Positions 24,305-38,140 of a stretch of DNA of 64,000 nt are shown piece by piece. Position numbers and translations under genes: made by a program. Below the pieces are notes generated by a model, which did no database searches, was not told the origin of the DNA, and saw nothing but the letters and a program-made list of their open reading frames with translations. Source of the DNA: Lomentospora prolificans (Eukaryota > Ascomycota > Sordariomycetes > Microascales > Microascaceae); the NCBI GenBank assembly GCA_029532625.1, contig JARFXM010000004.1:4402001-4466000 (forward strand). The letters run 5' to 3'. Numbering within the stretch: position 1 is the first letter of the stretch; each line of letters begins with the position of its first letter.

Positions 24305-27300
24305 AAAGGAAAATGGGGCTGCAAGGGGCGCGGAAAGGGAAACAAGCTTTTGCTAAGCAGGGTGTGTGTGTAGGCCTTGACGGCACTTTTTTTCTCGTCT
24401 CTCTTCTTTCTTCTTTCATGAACGGGTAAGGAATGGCGTATGAGCGAATACGGGAAGGGTGTCTCGGAACAACGAGAAAAAGGAGGATCCTTCATATTTT
24501 GGGAGTAGCCTGGACCTGGTGCTAAGCTTTTCTGTTGCTTGGCTGGCCATGTGGTTTGTTGTCCTCCATTCTACAAAGTACTGCGTGTTACAGGAGGCAA
24601 GGGGCAAGCATGATGGCGGACCTTAAAGATGGAGATTTCACGAGGCCTGTTGACGAATCATGTCATGATCTATTTGAATTTAAAAGCACTTGAGAGCCGA
24701 ACGGAGAGGTGTGTGCGGCTCAAACAGAGGCGTGGGGTGCTGAGACATACCGGAGGTCTAGGACGCGGCACCGTATCCTCTCGTCGATGCCCCCCACTAA
24801 ACTGATAATGGCGAGCTCAGGATCACTCTTCGGATCCTCGATACCTACCTCCCAATTCCAAGGTCGGGCAGCCTCGTGTAAGGAGAAAACTTCCAGAGGA
24901 TACGCAGCTCCCACGGTAAGAGGGTAGTAGAACTGCTAAGCGAATGTCATGCGGCTCCGAAGGCAGTGGGATTATCGGCGGTGTAGGCTGCAACTATCTC
25001 TCGGCTTCTGAATATAACTCCGACCCGTGAGGATGGACTCGGTGTTTGGTTCACAATTTACTCGAGAGCGGGCTGCAAGAACGCAAGATGATTGCCAACA
25101 AAAATAAACGCGAATTCACCAATCACCTCGCCGACGTAATCTGCACAATGGGGCGCACGAGATTCGGTCTGTTCGATCTCACACTTCTGCAATTGCCCGT
25201 CCCCCGGCCTCCTTCCATTAGTAGGATCCACGTGTCTGTGGGCAGAAACAAGACGCCGGCCGGGACAAGTATTATTAACGACAGGGCTCCTTCATCTCCC
25301 AGGGAGGCAAAGTGACTTCACAATGACGTGCGGCTCGTCCAGGAGCGGACCGAGGGTGGGAAGGATGCAAGGGACAAGAACAAGGGGAGCGAGCGGGATA
25401 CCGAAGCAGATTGCGATGTGGTTTTGGTTGCTTGGCCTGCTTGGCTTCAAGTTCTCTGCGTGGCCGGGAAGTGGGAACTTTTTGTTTTCCCTGTCGGCGG
25501 ATAATGTCCCTTTATTATATCATCTAATAGCACGTTCACGATTTCTGGTTTTTCTCCCCTTTCTTGTTTCCCCATGTAGTATAATTTCTATTCTTCCTGG
25601 TTCCTTTTCCTCTATCGACCCTCTTTCCCGCGCTGGCAGGGAATGATTGTGGTCTTTAAGACGGGAAGGGTAAGGTCTGCACGAGCTAACTACGAGAAGA
25701 AGGCAGGATGGTAGCATTTGGTAGCGAACGATGACGCAGGACAAGACTTTTGGATTGATGGAAACAGTGGGTTCGTTTTAATGGGACTGGACCTCGATCC
25801 ACTCGCCTGCTGGCTGCTTGGGGGGGGGCGGCCTCAAGCACCCGTCGCCGTCCTGAACGCTTGGACGGGCGGAGCTTTTCTCACAACTGTCGCTTGATCC
25901 TTTGAGCAGAGATCCAGAGATCCAGAGATCCCGGCAGAAAGCAAGGCAGGAGATAGATTGGAAAAGGCGATTTTGTAATGTGCCGAACCTCCAATTTGCC
26001 TATCGACCAAGCGCACAGGATGAGCCGGATCTGCCAGAAGTTAACTGTCGCTGTTCCCCGACTTTTCACCCCTTGGAGGCTGTCCTCCCTTCTTCCCTAT
26101 CACCACGCTATCTCTGGGAGGAAGAGGCTCATAGCTTGGGGAACTAAAGCTATAGTTCCCGGCCCATAGGAATAACAGGAGACGGGAGCTTTTCGCCTCG
26201 ATATTAATTGGGTTGCATGCGGGAGGTATAACACACGGTCCTTATAGCTACTCTTCCAAGGCTTCTGAGAATCTACTGAGCCAGTCGATTTTTCTACCAG
26301 CCTCCCCATTCTGTCAACGGCGGTCTTGGAGCTGGCCCGTCCAGCAGCAGCGGAGAGAGGCACGGGGAAGCCATGGCCCACCAAGTCCAATGGCCTCCCT
26401 CTTCCTGTGCTTTGTTCTGATCTTTTAATTCGGCGGTCCACCCCTAGCATTCGGATTAGGTCCGGGGGTGATGCCGTCAGGGAAACCGAAAATGAAGGGA
26501 AAAAAAAAAGGGAGGGGGGAAAGGTGCGGGCAAACCGGCTTTTGGACGGGCGTGCATCCAACCTCTTGCTCGGCCTTTGCACAGAAAGGCTAGTCTTCTC
26601 TCTGCTGCAAACCTCTTACCGGGAATCCACTGCGCCTAGGCGTGTACACATCTTCTGGTTCCAAATCAAACCGCCAACTACCAGTTAAACACTCCGCGGC
26701 TCAAGCTTCCACAAATAGCACCTGACAAGGTCCGGAGCATTTTCTCCAGTCATGCCGGGTGCGACCAAAGAATGGGGGAAGGCGACTAGGATCTTGGAAT
26801 CATGGATCATGGATCCCAGAAAAAAGTTCCCTAGCTCTTCTCTCAATGCCTATAATACCTTGAAAATGGCTTTTGATCCTGCTGCTCGACCTATCTCCAT
26901 CTATTCTGGATAGAGTGTAAATGCAGCTACCGACCGACGGTCGAGGTGCGGAGCGAGCCAAGACATGATTTGCAAACCTCGTTGCCTTGTCTCCTCCCGC
27001 CCATCCGCCGTGTTTCTCCCTGGTTAGCGAGACACAAAGGGGCACAGCTACCTTGCCGCAGTTATTACTGTTATTTCCCTGCCTTGTCCGCTTGATAACA
27101 GCCCGCCAGGCCCTCTGATAGTGCTGGTTTAATGGTGGGTCGCCACAAGTGTCTAAAGACCAACTACTCGTAGCACATTCGCGATCCAACGGCCTGCTTG
27201 AGCGGGAGATTGGCGTTGTGTCGATTTAATTGTCGTCCGTTCGCTTGAGTTCAATGCCCGATGATACCGCAGCAATGGAACATCCAGCGTTGGCAAGTAC

Positions 27301-27641
27301 TAAAAGGCGTGCTCGCAGTAATATTACATGTGCAAGGAAGGTTTCGGCAGTCGACCAAACTTGCGCACGGAGGGTGTGATGTCACTGGGACCGGGGCCAG
27401 GCCCTGGAACGAGCTGTTGGGAGCTCTTTGACAATGCGCAATCCCACCACTCTGCCGCTTATCTGCAGGAGGGCAGCCTGCTCTTACACAAGGAGCACTT
27501 GCAAGCTCAGTCGAGAGCAGCAGCAGGCCTGATGCGTTCGGGATACAGCACGTTGGCGAATCTGCGAGTAGTTCGGTTCCATTGCTTCACCTGCTTCCAC
27601 ATGCGGAGCCCTAGTTTGGTCATCATGGAGTCGAAGAAGGG

Positions 27642-27693
27642 AAAAAAAAAAAAAAAAAAAAAGAAAGAAAAAAAAAAAAAAAAAAAAAAAAAA
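27642..27693. repeat. 52-bp A-rich tract
   Basis: The tract is adenine throughout except for two G near its centre (27663 and 27667). It resembles an A-tail of a retroposed sequence or simple polymerase slippage. I could not identify flanking target-site duplications or an attached element. Confidence 0.9.
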
Positions 27694-29627
27694 GAGACTG
27701 TCAATTAGAAGCACCAAAGTTATAATCCCATTGTACCTGCGGAATTTGTTGCCTCGAGCTTCATCCGAAAGGCACGCAAGATCAAAACACCGCATCGCCA
27801 CCCATTTGATCAAGGGCAAAGCAAAAAGCAAGGAAGACTGCAGAAGGAAGAATTAGTTTATTACCCAGTCAGTCCTTCCACTTTGTGCTACGCGAACGCT
27901 CCTACAAAAACTGCATTACCCATCACTTGGTACGAAGACTTGTACACTATACATACAAAGTTAGTTAGCGTTCTGCACCTGTGAATCTTGCTCTTCATCG
28001 TGCAGTTGAGAGAGGACACCAATTAGAGACCCCGACTCCCAACCATGCGCTGGTCGTTCCCCTTTCGACGAGCAGGGCAAAGATTCCAGCCTACCAGACA
28101 CGGCCAAGTTGGCAATGACGTGGAGGCTGACACGGGCGCGTTAAAGGAACGGTGCTTTCTTCACGCAATCTCTCGAGTTCGCTCTTCTCCCCTCTTCTTA
28201 CATCCTAGTGTGTCTTCTTTTGATGTCTGGCGTTGCAAGGTGCTGCAAGGATGGGGAGTTGGGCGTGCTTGGCAGCTGAGGTGATGCCTGTACTTTCCTG
28301 GCCCAAATCCCACTCAATCTCTCCATGGTTCGTGCACCCTGGGCCTGTGGTGTAATTGTATCAAAGAACCGCCCATCCGATTGAATGCATATTACCCTGA
28401 GAGCATGGCATAGGAATGCGGCCGCCAGTTGAAAGAGCTGCTTATTATTGGAAGCTCAACACAACGTCCACAACGGAGCTATCTCGGGTCTAGGTCACCT
28501 CCACTGGTCACTTCTGGCTCTCTACCATCACGATCTATCAGTGTTCGTTTCCCACATCTTAATTCACGATGGACAGGGGTCGTCGGGGCGACATGCACGC
28601 TCTTTGCGGTTAACAACTAGGCGTCTATCCGTAGGCCGCTCTCAGAATACTACCAGTGCATCTCGGGCGAGGCTGATTCCTTCTCCTCGATGGGAAAAAG
28701 ATCTTTCGCACCCTTACCAATTAGCCAGCCATAGAAGTCAAGATCTCCTCAGGCAAGGGGTGACAACGTGTTCCGCCAGTGGCTATCATCGCTACTAGCG
28801 CCACCGAGACGCCGGTGGCACCTCGACGGCCACCCGCGGAAGACGGCAGTGATGTTCAACCCTTTCTGGGGTGTAGAGTCGGGATAGGTGAGGGGTCCAT
28901 TGGCGAAGATGATGATGGACAGCTCCTGGAGAGGGAGATGATCAGGTACGACGACCTGAACGCCTCTTGAAGAAGATTTCTTCGCCCTTTGCCGGCCGCA
29001 GCTCATCAGTCACGAACAAGGGAAAGAAGAAGGACCGAGCAAAGTGCCGTATTGTCCTCAATCCCGCTCACCGGTTGGACATACCATCAAAGCCTCCTTC
29101 TGCAATCAGAGAACACGTCTCGGGCTTTCACCAGTTCCCTTCGAGTCCGATTTTTCAGGCATGAAAATCCTGCCATAGATGAGCTTATCAGGTGGAAATT
29201 TTGTAATTGAGGAGATCCAAAGGACCTGAGATGACATTCAGACATCGTAAGACAATGGGTATCAAATAATAACTACACCGACGATTCGAGTTTAAAGAAC
29301 GGTACAACGGGCTTTCTTTTCTTTCATTTCTTCTCTCCCTCCGTGGGTTACCCGACGGCTAGGAGGACTTGTAATTTTGAACTGTGAAATGTGCCTCAGT
29401 CGATCAACTCAGGAAGCGCCGAGACTGCCCGTTGTTCAATGACAGGTCAAGTTTCCGTCCTTACCCAGTCCGCCACGATTGAGAGGCTTGCGCACGATGG
29501 CCTCCCACGAATGGACAATAATCTATAGACGTTCCACTGGAACGAGGGGTGAGAGCCAACCTTACAGGGCTGCAAAGACGGTCGGTTCATAACCTATAGT
29601 TGATGTTGTGCCAGCTTGGTGGTATAA

Positions 29628-29653
29628 TTCGGAAGCCATCTTCGGAAGCCATC
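29628..29653. repeat. Tandem duplication of 13 bp
   Basis: TTCGGAAGCCATC occurs twice, head to tail, without a mismatch. This is a small recent duplication in noncoding DNA. Confidence 0.9.
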
Positions 29654-30973
29654 TCTCCCACCTTTGTCTTCCTTTCATGCGTGTCGTGTCGTGCCTCGGA
29701 GACGGAGTGTGCAAAATCTCCGGGATTTCAACCGAATGGGGTTGTCTAGTTCGAAGCGCTGAGAATATACCGCGGCTACTAATTTTACTTCTTGTCAAAA
29801 CCAACCATGCCACGTATCCCTTGATGTCTCCCTGGTGGAACAAGGTCACCTCGCCGTGCCTATCTCCCCAGACTATGGAGAGCCGTGTGGGTTCCTTATG
29901 GGGCTGTGGTTAAGCGTCGCCGACGATTTCGCGACAATTGTGTGATGATATCCGCGCGCGGCCCGCGTATTGCTTACTTATCCTCCCTTTCTTCTTTCTC
30001 TCTTTTTTTCCGCTTTTACTGATGCGACTATGTCTTGAACCGCTCCGTGCCAACTACCTTGCTAGTTCTGCTTTTGTGGATGACGGTGACCGTGATGCAA
30101 AACACTTCTAACCGTTCTTAGTATTCAAGTGTATGATGTACAAGTTGGCTGTGTGCTCCCTTGTGCCCGCTACTATAGGTGTTTAAGCAACGAGTGGTAA
30201 CCTTAGTTGGTATGCTATTTGCCCCTTGGGGGGTTCTCGACGGAAGTCCCGTGGGGTTGATGGCAAGTGAGATTGTATCGGTACTTTGGTCCTCTTGAGC
30301 CAGTTCGGGAAGCAAACGGCGATTAGGAAGGCAGCGTAGCTGGTATGGGTACAAAGAGCGGAATAGATGAATGTCTAGATCGACAGTAACTGATGACTGT
30401 TCTCCCGTTAGCCCGTATTGTCTATCTGGTACCTTGCGCTAGCAGTCAATAACACAGGAACAGTATGGAGACAGCAGGAGCGGATCGATGCTTAGCAATC
30501 GTCTTGGCGGCTCTGATCAGGCACTTTGGGAGGTGGTATGGGAGATACGGAGCAAGAGAAATCGCACCTTCACTAGGATTATCACGTTCGTTTGTCAGCA
30601 GCTAAAAAGAGGGCAATGGACCAGATTGATCTTGATCTCGTTCCTGGCTGATGTCGCATCAACTGCGTCATCCAAGACTTTTACAGTGGCGGTGCAGCTC
30701 CTCCAGCTTTCCATTAAATGATACGAGTTAGCTGCCCGCCCAAGCAGGCCGACTAGTACCAGCGCAACTACTCCCGTCCGCCGCGTCCTCATTCTCGTGT
30801 AACCTTTTTGGGCTTAGAATGCCCCAAAAAAGAGACACCCACTTTTCCTCGATGGAGCGTGGAGCGTGTGTGTTGCCCTTCTGCGCTAAACAACCTGAGC
30901 GGCATTTGGAACGACCGATGGCGACGTCGGTGGACGCTCAAATAGCGGGGGGCTACTTCGTACCATGTCTCGT

Positions 30974-31000
30974 AAAAAAAAAAAAAAAAAAAAAAAAAAA
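30974..31000. repeat. A27 homopolymer
   Basis: Uninterrupted run of 27 A on the plus strand, 11 bases after a copy of TACTTCGTA. It could be a retroposon tail or simple slippage; no element boundary was identified. Confidence 0.9.
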
Positions 31001-34000
31001 TAGTTCCATGTCCCTACCCAAAGCTTCCCGTGGGTCACACGAGTGTGATTCGCGTGAGTGGTTCAAAATAGTGTTACTGTTTCTGTTGCGCAGTACTTGA
31101 GTTATACTCGGACTTGGTCAGCTTGCTACTCTAATATCGGGGCCAACTCTCGACTGAAGTATTCATCGAAGGCCCGCACTGTTGCACAAAGGGATGGCTT
31201 GGTGCCTCTCTGGCGTAGCGACTGCATCTCTGCAGAGGAACGATAACAAGGCCATTAGGATGGCCACAGTCTGTGCCCCTGCGGCTGGTTCATCAGGATC
31301 CGTAAGAATTAAAGAGGCCAATGAGGCGGGCAAGACGAGAGACACTTTGAAATGGGGCCTAAATTAATATCCCGGCCAAAGGCAACCACCAGGAACGGGA
31401 GACGAGCGGACGCTGCATTCCTATTTGTCGTTGGCGCTTCGCAGGCAATCTTTTTATCGATGGGAGAGCAAACCCTTTTAATTTTAGCCCTCTTCTTTTC
31501 AGGCGCCGGAGGACTCTTGCCGCCGCCGCTTCTGAGGCCAGCGCTCGCTTGGACGGTCGGGCGTTTGGCACACATCGCCACCATGGTCATTAAATGGACT
31601 ATCTGTGTGTCCTTTAGATCGCACAAGAGAAGACAAAGAGATGGGAATATCCCAGGCTACTGTCATTTGCCTGCGGGTCCGTCTTTGCTCTTTCTACGCC
31701 GTCGGTCGGGCCTTCACGTCGCCCGCTTGCCTGCATGGTCAAGTCCGAGAGGCTTCTCTGTTTCGCCCTGAGCGGAGAGGGGGAGCAAGTTTCGGAGGCT
31801 TGATATTGAGGTTCAAGTTTGTTGGGTTCGACCCCAATCTCACGTGCAGCGACGCCCACGTTTTATGGCTTGCCTCAGAGATCTGCATTCGGGCCCTGTG
31901 CCCCCGGTCGTTCAACTTTAGCTTTATTTCCTTTTCTCTTCGGGGGAGCGGTTACACTCAACTACATCTCGTAGTCGGGCGTGGCGCTCCTGCAAGGCCC
32001 TTTGGGAGCAAACGCAGGATTTTGAACAGCGTCGCTCTCTTTTCATAGCCATGAGAAAAGCAAGATAACCATCCCTTTGAGACCTGTAAGAATATTAGTA
32101 GTTATTAATAACTGCATCGAACGGGCACGAGCTACTTCAATGCGCGGTGCGGTAATATACAATGGTTGCGTGAGCTGTCAAAAGAGCGAGACGAGATCTG
32201 CAGTGTCAACTGCTCCGCTGTTTGTAGTTTCTCCACGCCAACGGTTTAACTTTGGCTTAAGCCTCGCCGTGGGCGACCGGAGAGGCCGCGCGGATTTTGT
32301 ATCTGCACTTGCCCCTTTTTAAACCAAGAGTACTGGATGGAGTTCCTTGCGTCCTCCCCCTTTGCCGGGCTCATTTGTATATCTTGTTCGGGGAATCGAT
32401 GGGGCGCAGCGGTAGAATAGTGGGTACCACAGCCCATTCTGCCTGCAATACCTCGCGTGTTCAGGGTGAGTGCTACCCGCTCACATATGTTGCGAGCTCC
32501 CATTTTTACGCTCTGTTTAGTACACACATATACTACGCACAGAAGGCGACAGTCTGAACATGGGACCCGAGGGCCCGCTCCTGTCGTACTGCTGAGATCT
32601 GTTCACGGAAAGCTTAGCAGGGTGTGGAACTTCCGGGGGTCGAGGATTCAAATGGAAGGACCGGGTAGCCGACGAACAGGTCCTGTATTCTATTGGAGCG
32701 ACCCCCTCCCCACGCCCCTGCGCCTATCTCAGCGAGTTGCGCGGACGCGAGCGGGCAATATCCCGGGGTGAACGGCTCGGGCTCGCGGCTTAGTTTTTTG
32801 TTTTGACTGGGAAAAGGATTTTGAATTTTGTCAAGACCTGGATACGAGCCTCGCGTTGCCAGTTTATACTACGAAAAATACCGAATGCGAGTATGTGGAT
32901 ATCCTGGCTTGTTGGATGTGTACAGCGCCCCTGGCTATGTGACTTAGGGGAGCACTGTATAGGTCTTTGCAAAACGAGGTTACATCTTGGTGTACGAAGG
33001 TAAAGACCCAGCTTTTCTTTTCGCCTCTGCTTCTGCCTCCTGCATCGAGTGTTATCTTGCCGTTGAGCACTGCCTCACCTTCGGGAAGAACTGGGGTAGA
33101 GACGCGTGCCCAGGAACAAATTGGCCATTTCTTGGCCTTTTGCTCGTATCATTGGCTGGCCATGCACAGGGGGAAATCTCCGTGCAGCATTTCGGCTTAC
33201 GCTAGTGTGGTCGTAATACCCTACAGATCAGATCGGCCGGCACCAGTAAAATGTTTGGAACAGAATGATATGATGCGAATACCTGGGCTGTTTAAACGGT
33301 CGTGGTTCCCGGCCCTGGCATGGAGTCGGGAGTTGAGAAACAGAGACAAGAACCAAGGCAAGCTGTCGAATCAAAGTCCGACGGGTAGCTTGACCGTGGG
33401 GCTCTTCCTACCCGATGGGATTTCCCTCTGTTTCCTTGTCTCCTCTGGTAGGTTCTACGGAGCATGAGTTCTCTCCTGGTCTGCGTTCTCTCCCGGCAAC
33501 CTCGGTGTCCCTCTTGCTGTATCAAGAAGGAAACCCAACGAGTTCGACCGAGAACACATCCATTTGATCCTGGAGGTACCACTAATTTCTTACCTATCGA
33601 GATCCTCCCCCCACCTCCAACGGGAGGAGGGCCAGGAAACGACTCGGCACACAGGCTAATACGAGAGGTCTCCCAAACCAGGAACGGGCTAGTCAGCTTG
33701 CAATGTTCGCCTCAACGCAAGGGCGGCCCACAGAACCACAGCCATCGTATACTGAATTTAAGTGTCATACATCAGGAAAGAAAATGAAACTGAAAATGAG
33801 CATAGGCGCAAGTAAGAAAGGGGAAAGAGAGCACAAGGCCGTGCCTCTTTGTTTTCTTTCTCGTAGGATTGAATTTCCTGGGCTCGAATATGCAGGTAAT
33901 GTAGCATACTAATATGTGCTCCGTCCTAAGTGGTGACGCAGGAGTGCGCAAGGAGCTCTTCCCATTGCATGTGAGAATAGATTATTTGGCCACCCGAGTA

Positions 34001-35157
34001 TGTCCTCTGGTGAATTGAGTGGATAGATACACCATCAAACCGGACCCGTGAATCAATGACTTCACGTAGAAGCTCATTCCTCACCTCTGGCCCAGTCAAC
34101 TCTAGATTGCACTTCTCCTTTTCTCTCGGCTCTTGTCCCCCGTCTCCCAGTCACACACATGCCAGGAGGGTGCTTATTATTGCCCTCTTCTCGCGAAACT
34201 CAGATGCAAGGGGAAGGGCATTCGACGTAAATTCCGTATGGGCCGAGAGTAGCATGCATGCTCTTGCCACACAGGAGGAATAGACATGGGGCCAGGGTCG
34301 TATTAAGAAGGCAACTGAGCCTGTTTTACCAGTGAAGACTGTGTGCCACCTTTGGGTATGATAGTGCACGTATATTTCACTATAGGATGACCTTCCATGG
34401 CACAGAATTCGATATACTTCGTAGTACGTAGTCGGTCGGTTTCCTTGGCCACACGCCTGGGAAGGGTCAAGGTCTGGTCCAGTCCGGGAATGATAGTTTC
34501 CTGATCTTGCTCTGCATTTTGCATTGCTCGTCGAGCTATTAGCCCGCATCCCAATTTTTGTTGCGGATTTGTATCTGACCTCTCTTCGCTCTCTCATCTC
34601 GATCTCTGCCCATCTTTCCCTCACCATTCTCCTCCCATTCTCCAAACTCTTTTTTTCCCCCGCTCCGGTCACAACCTCACGCGCGAACACTAAGGGGAAA
34701 CGTCTCGGAAGGCAGCTGATTCATTTTCTTTTACCTTCGATCAGATCCTTTAGCTCCATTTTCTTCTCCCTCAAGTCCAGGTCCGATCCTTTCGTCGTTC
34801 TTTTTTTTTTTTCGCCTTCTCGAGACGTTGTTCGATTCCACATGTGGATTTGGCGGTTACTATTTTCGGGTTGAGTTCCAGTTCAATTCGGACACTGAAC
34901 CAGGGTATTACTCTTTAGCCAGCACCCGCAACGGATCCTTCCACGGGGAAAGCGCCACAAGCAGCACGCTTTTTTCCTGTTCTTCACCAGGCTTCTTGCT
35001 TCTCTTAGCTCAAGTCCACAACGCTGCTGTAGCGTGGGCTTTATGCTCAACGTTGCGAGAGAAAAACAAGGTGTTCGGGAGTCAGCGATCGGGACCCTTG
35101 ATCAAATTTCCACCCTCCGCTGCTTGGGCCCAGGAGCCAAGAAGCTCATCATCTTTT

Positions 35158-35159
<2 letters not shown>

Positions 35160-35189
<30 letters not shown>
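35160..35189. repeat. T30 homopolymer
   Basis: Uninterrupted run of 30 T on the plus strand. It could be the A-tail of a minus-strand retroposed copy, or simple slippage. Its true length is uncertain in any assembly. Confidence 0.9.
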
Positions 35190-35191
<2 letters not shown>

Positions 35192-38140
35192 TTCTGACTT
35201 GCACCCATGTTAAGTCCAGAAAGTTATCCATCAGGTACGGAACAAGCTCGGGGGTTAATTTTCTTGTTTCTTCCTTGTCTTGCCCACTATTCTTGGCGCA
35301 CTTCAGCGCTAGTGCGCAACGAGTAGACTCTTCTCTTCTTTGGTTTCTCACCTCCTTATGAGCTTGTTTGGCTCTCGTGATGAACGTGGGACTACCGGCG
35401 ATCAACCGTGAAGCTAATAGAGAACCTACTAAGATGGACTGTAGGCTAATCGACCGTCTCACTCAACAGCACATCCGAAGAAGACTTGACAGCGCACCCA
35501 CTCTCTTTTTTGGACCGGTTTTGTGTCTTTCGTTCTTCATCAATCGCCCTTCATTTCTTCGAACATTGAGCAGTTGGTTTTCCTCACTGACACGACGGCT
35601 GACTGCGCACAATCTGCCCTTCCTGCTTGTCCGAGTCCCCCAACCGCCCTATAACTCCCAGCTATCATACCCTATCCTTCTTCTGCCTCATCTTCTCCAA
35701 CTGCAACTGTACACCCAAATCTTTGCTTCTCTATAGAGCTCGGTAGGTGCCTGGCTCCTCTTGGATGTGCACTTACATCCAGGACACGCACAAGTCTCGG
35801 TACGTAAACCTACTCTTTTTTGACCTTCTATCCGTTGGCACTCTACTCCCCGCTCGTCCTCTGGCGAGTACCCCTGGGACAGTCCCCACCTGCTGCTCAG
35901 TCAATCCCCACTAGCAAGGCACACTGGACCCATACATTTTCAGCACTAGGGCCAGCATTGCATGACAGCACAGTTATTCTTTACTTCGCTCGACGCGCTG
36001 TAGCTTGTACAGCGCAAATTGAAGTACATGAACTCATCTAACACTTGACCCAGCATGTCCGTAGAGTGTGTGGTCTACGATTCCCGTACCACTACCACGG
36101 CACAGCACCTCAGCGGATCACCCCTTGTATGTCGCTTTTCGATCACTGTCAAGATTCTGTTTTACTTCCAGGTACCTATACCTAGTGTTGTATCTGTACT
36201 TACTCTGCCTCCTTTACCCTCCACTTCCTTGACACTTGCCATTCCACACCCTCCACTGTCCTTCCACATCCACACTGCGCTCTCTTGGCCGTTCCCAAAC
36301 GCCGGTTTCTCAAATTCTGATGGCTTTGGTTTCTGGTTCCAAATTGGCTTCTCTGTCATGGTGCATTACGAACCTGAACTTGCTGGCCCTCTCCTAGCGC
36401 ACCGCGTCGTCCTATGGCATCCTCCTTGCACGTTGACACGGAAGCTCGTCCCTTTTCCTCCTCCCTTCGAGAACTCTTTTTCTCAAGACGGCCTACGCAC
36501 CTATCGCATCCCCAAAGTCCACCTCCCTACACACACATACGTAGGCGGCCGGAGAGCGAGAATTTTCATTCTCCGTTGCATTGGGGACCTTTGAAACGAT
36601 CCGTCGCGACTAAGATTACTCCCTCCATCAGCGTTGTTGACCAGATCTACCAAGATAGGCTATCTCCCTTCCCGCGTCGACCTACGCCGGCTCGCGACCC
36701 GTTCGACCAACAGAATCCCGTCCCTCGTCATTCGCATCCCATTTTAGCCACGAACGTTCGAGCCTTGATCTTCCCTTGACCTAAGTTGTACGACCCCTGT
36801 TTGGCGTCATTCGTTCGAGAGTAATCGGCTGCTGGTTTGTATTTTAGTTCGGCCGCATTGTCTGGTCCACGGCCTGGATCTGACGCCACCGAATACCCGA
36901 ATACCTAATCGGCCGTAGTCCATATCCACCCCCGTCGTTCTGCCCGTCGAATCGATTCGCGACACTGCATCTCCCGCAGATTCGACGCTGCAGACCGCCC
37001 TACTTCTCAAAAGCGAGTTAGGCGCTCATTTTTTAAGGCTAGCCTCTCCGTGGGCTTTTTCTCGCTGCGTGTGTCCGCAGAGCTTTGGGAGTGCTCAGCC
37101 AAAGCACGCAAATCCCACTTTCAGATCCCTGGACCTGGGTTATTAACCTTGAGACGGTTTTGACGGAGAGGCAATCCCTCCATCTTTACTCGATTTTCCC
37201 CTATTGCACGACTGGAACAGCCGGAAGGGACGAATTCCAATTGAAGTTGAGCAAGCTAGAGACGAAAGAAATCTTATTCCCGGAGTATCGCAAAGAATTA
37301 AGAACGGAAGGAAAAAGAATCAAGAGGGAGCCCGAAAACCAGAAATTCTAACCTTGGAACTACTCTCAGGGAACTCTAGTTTTTCTTTTCAGAAGGGCCA
37401 AACTTCCCTTGGTCGCCCAGGACCGAGCGTGCAAGTTACCCATAATTACGTGTCCCGCCCTCCGTGGTACAAGGCTACAAAGCATATCTTCGGCTTGCCG
37501 CGAGCAGCACCGCACTAAAACCTCGCTACTTTTGCTGGCTGTGTTGCCCTGCCCTGCACTTGAAATCTTGGCCCGACTAAACCGCATTCGGGCGCCATCA
37601 TGTCACCGCCCCGACTAAAGATCTTGTCAGGTTCGTTAATGACCCATTCCTGCGCTATTCTCATCGAGATTTGTTTTCTTGTACCAACCGCCTATCGGTC
37701 CCTTGGTGATACCGCCACGGCCCCCCCGGAAGGCCTGAAATTTTAATGTCTTCCTGACAATTGGGTCCTTCGCTCTTGCACACTCCACTATCACCCACGC
37801 CAGCTGTACACCCCCTCTCCTCCTCCCCTTCCCTCGCCTAAGGTTGTCTGTCTTCCCTCGCTCTTGCGCACTCCCCACCAACACCACTCCGTCATTGAAC
37901 CATCCGCCCATGCCCAGCATCTCTACCGATTTCTTTTAAACCTCCACCCCTGCGTTTCGGGTATAGACTACTACTTACCTTTTCTCCGCCCGCTTCCCAT
38001 CTTCCACTCGCTTCAATTCTTTCTTTTTTGATTCTTCTCTGATTTTCATTACCATTGTCTCCAATTCTCTTTCGCGACACGCTCCCTTCACACGGCCCTG
38101 GCGCAGCCGATAACACATGCGTCATAACTAGATCTGGCTC

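Larger units (their letters stand above)
24305..38140. other. 13.8 kb gene-poor stretch rich in A/T homopolymers
   Basis: I find no supportable gene. Open frames are short or start at non-ATG codons, and many are driven by pyrimidine-rich DNA, especially from 34 to 38 kb. Contents: an A tract with two interrupting G at 27642-27693, A27 at 30974-31000, T12 at 34801-34812, T30 at 35160-35189, a tandem 13-bp duplication at 29628-29653 and two copies of the recurrent 9-mer at 30954 and 34415. A short exon-like minus-strand frame lies near 24.7-24.9 kb. No terminal repeats, transposase or reverse transcriptase motif was recognised. Small multi-exon genes or noncoding RNAs could be missed. Confidence 0.55.

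Noticed and set aside
24720..25080. Exon-like minus-strand frame (PWNWEVGIEDPKSDPELAII) with a possible CAG acceptor
   Set aside because: The upstream coding-like piece is in another frame and no GT donor links the two; too short to support alone.
36055..36594. 179-codon ATG frame on the plus strand
   Set aside because: The sequence is broadly CT-rich in all three frames, which suppresses stops; there is no recognisable domain.
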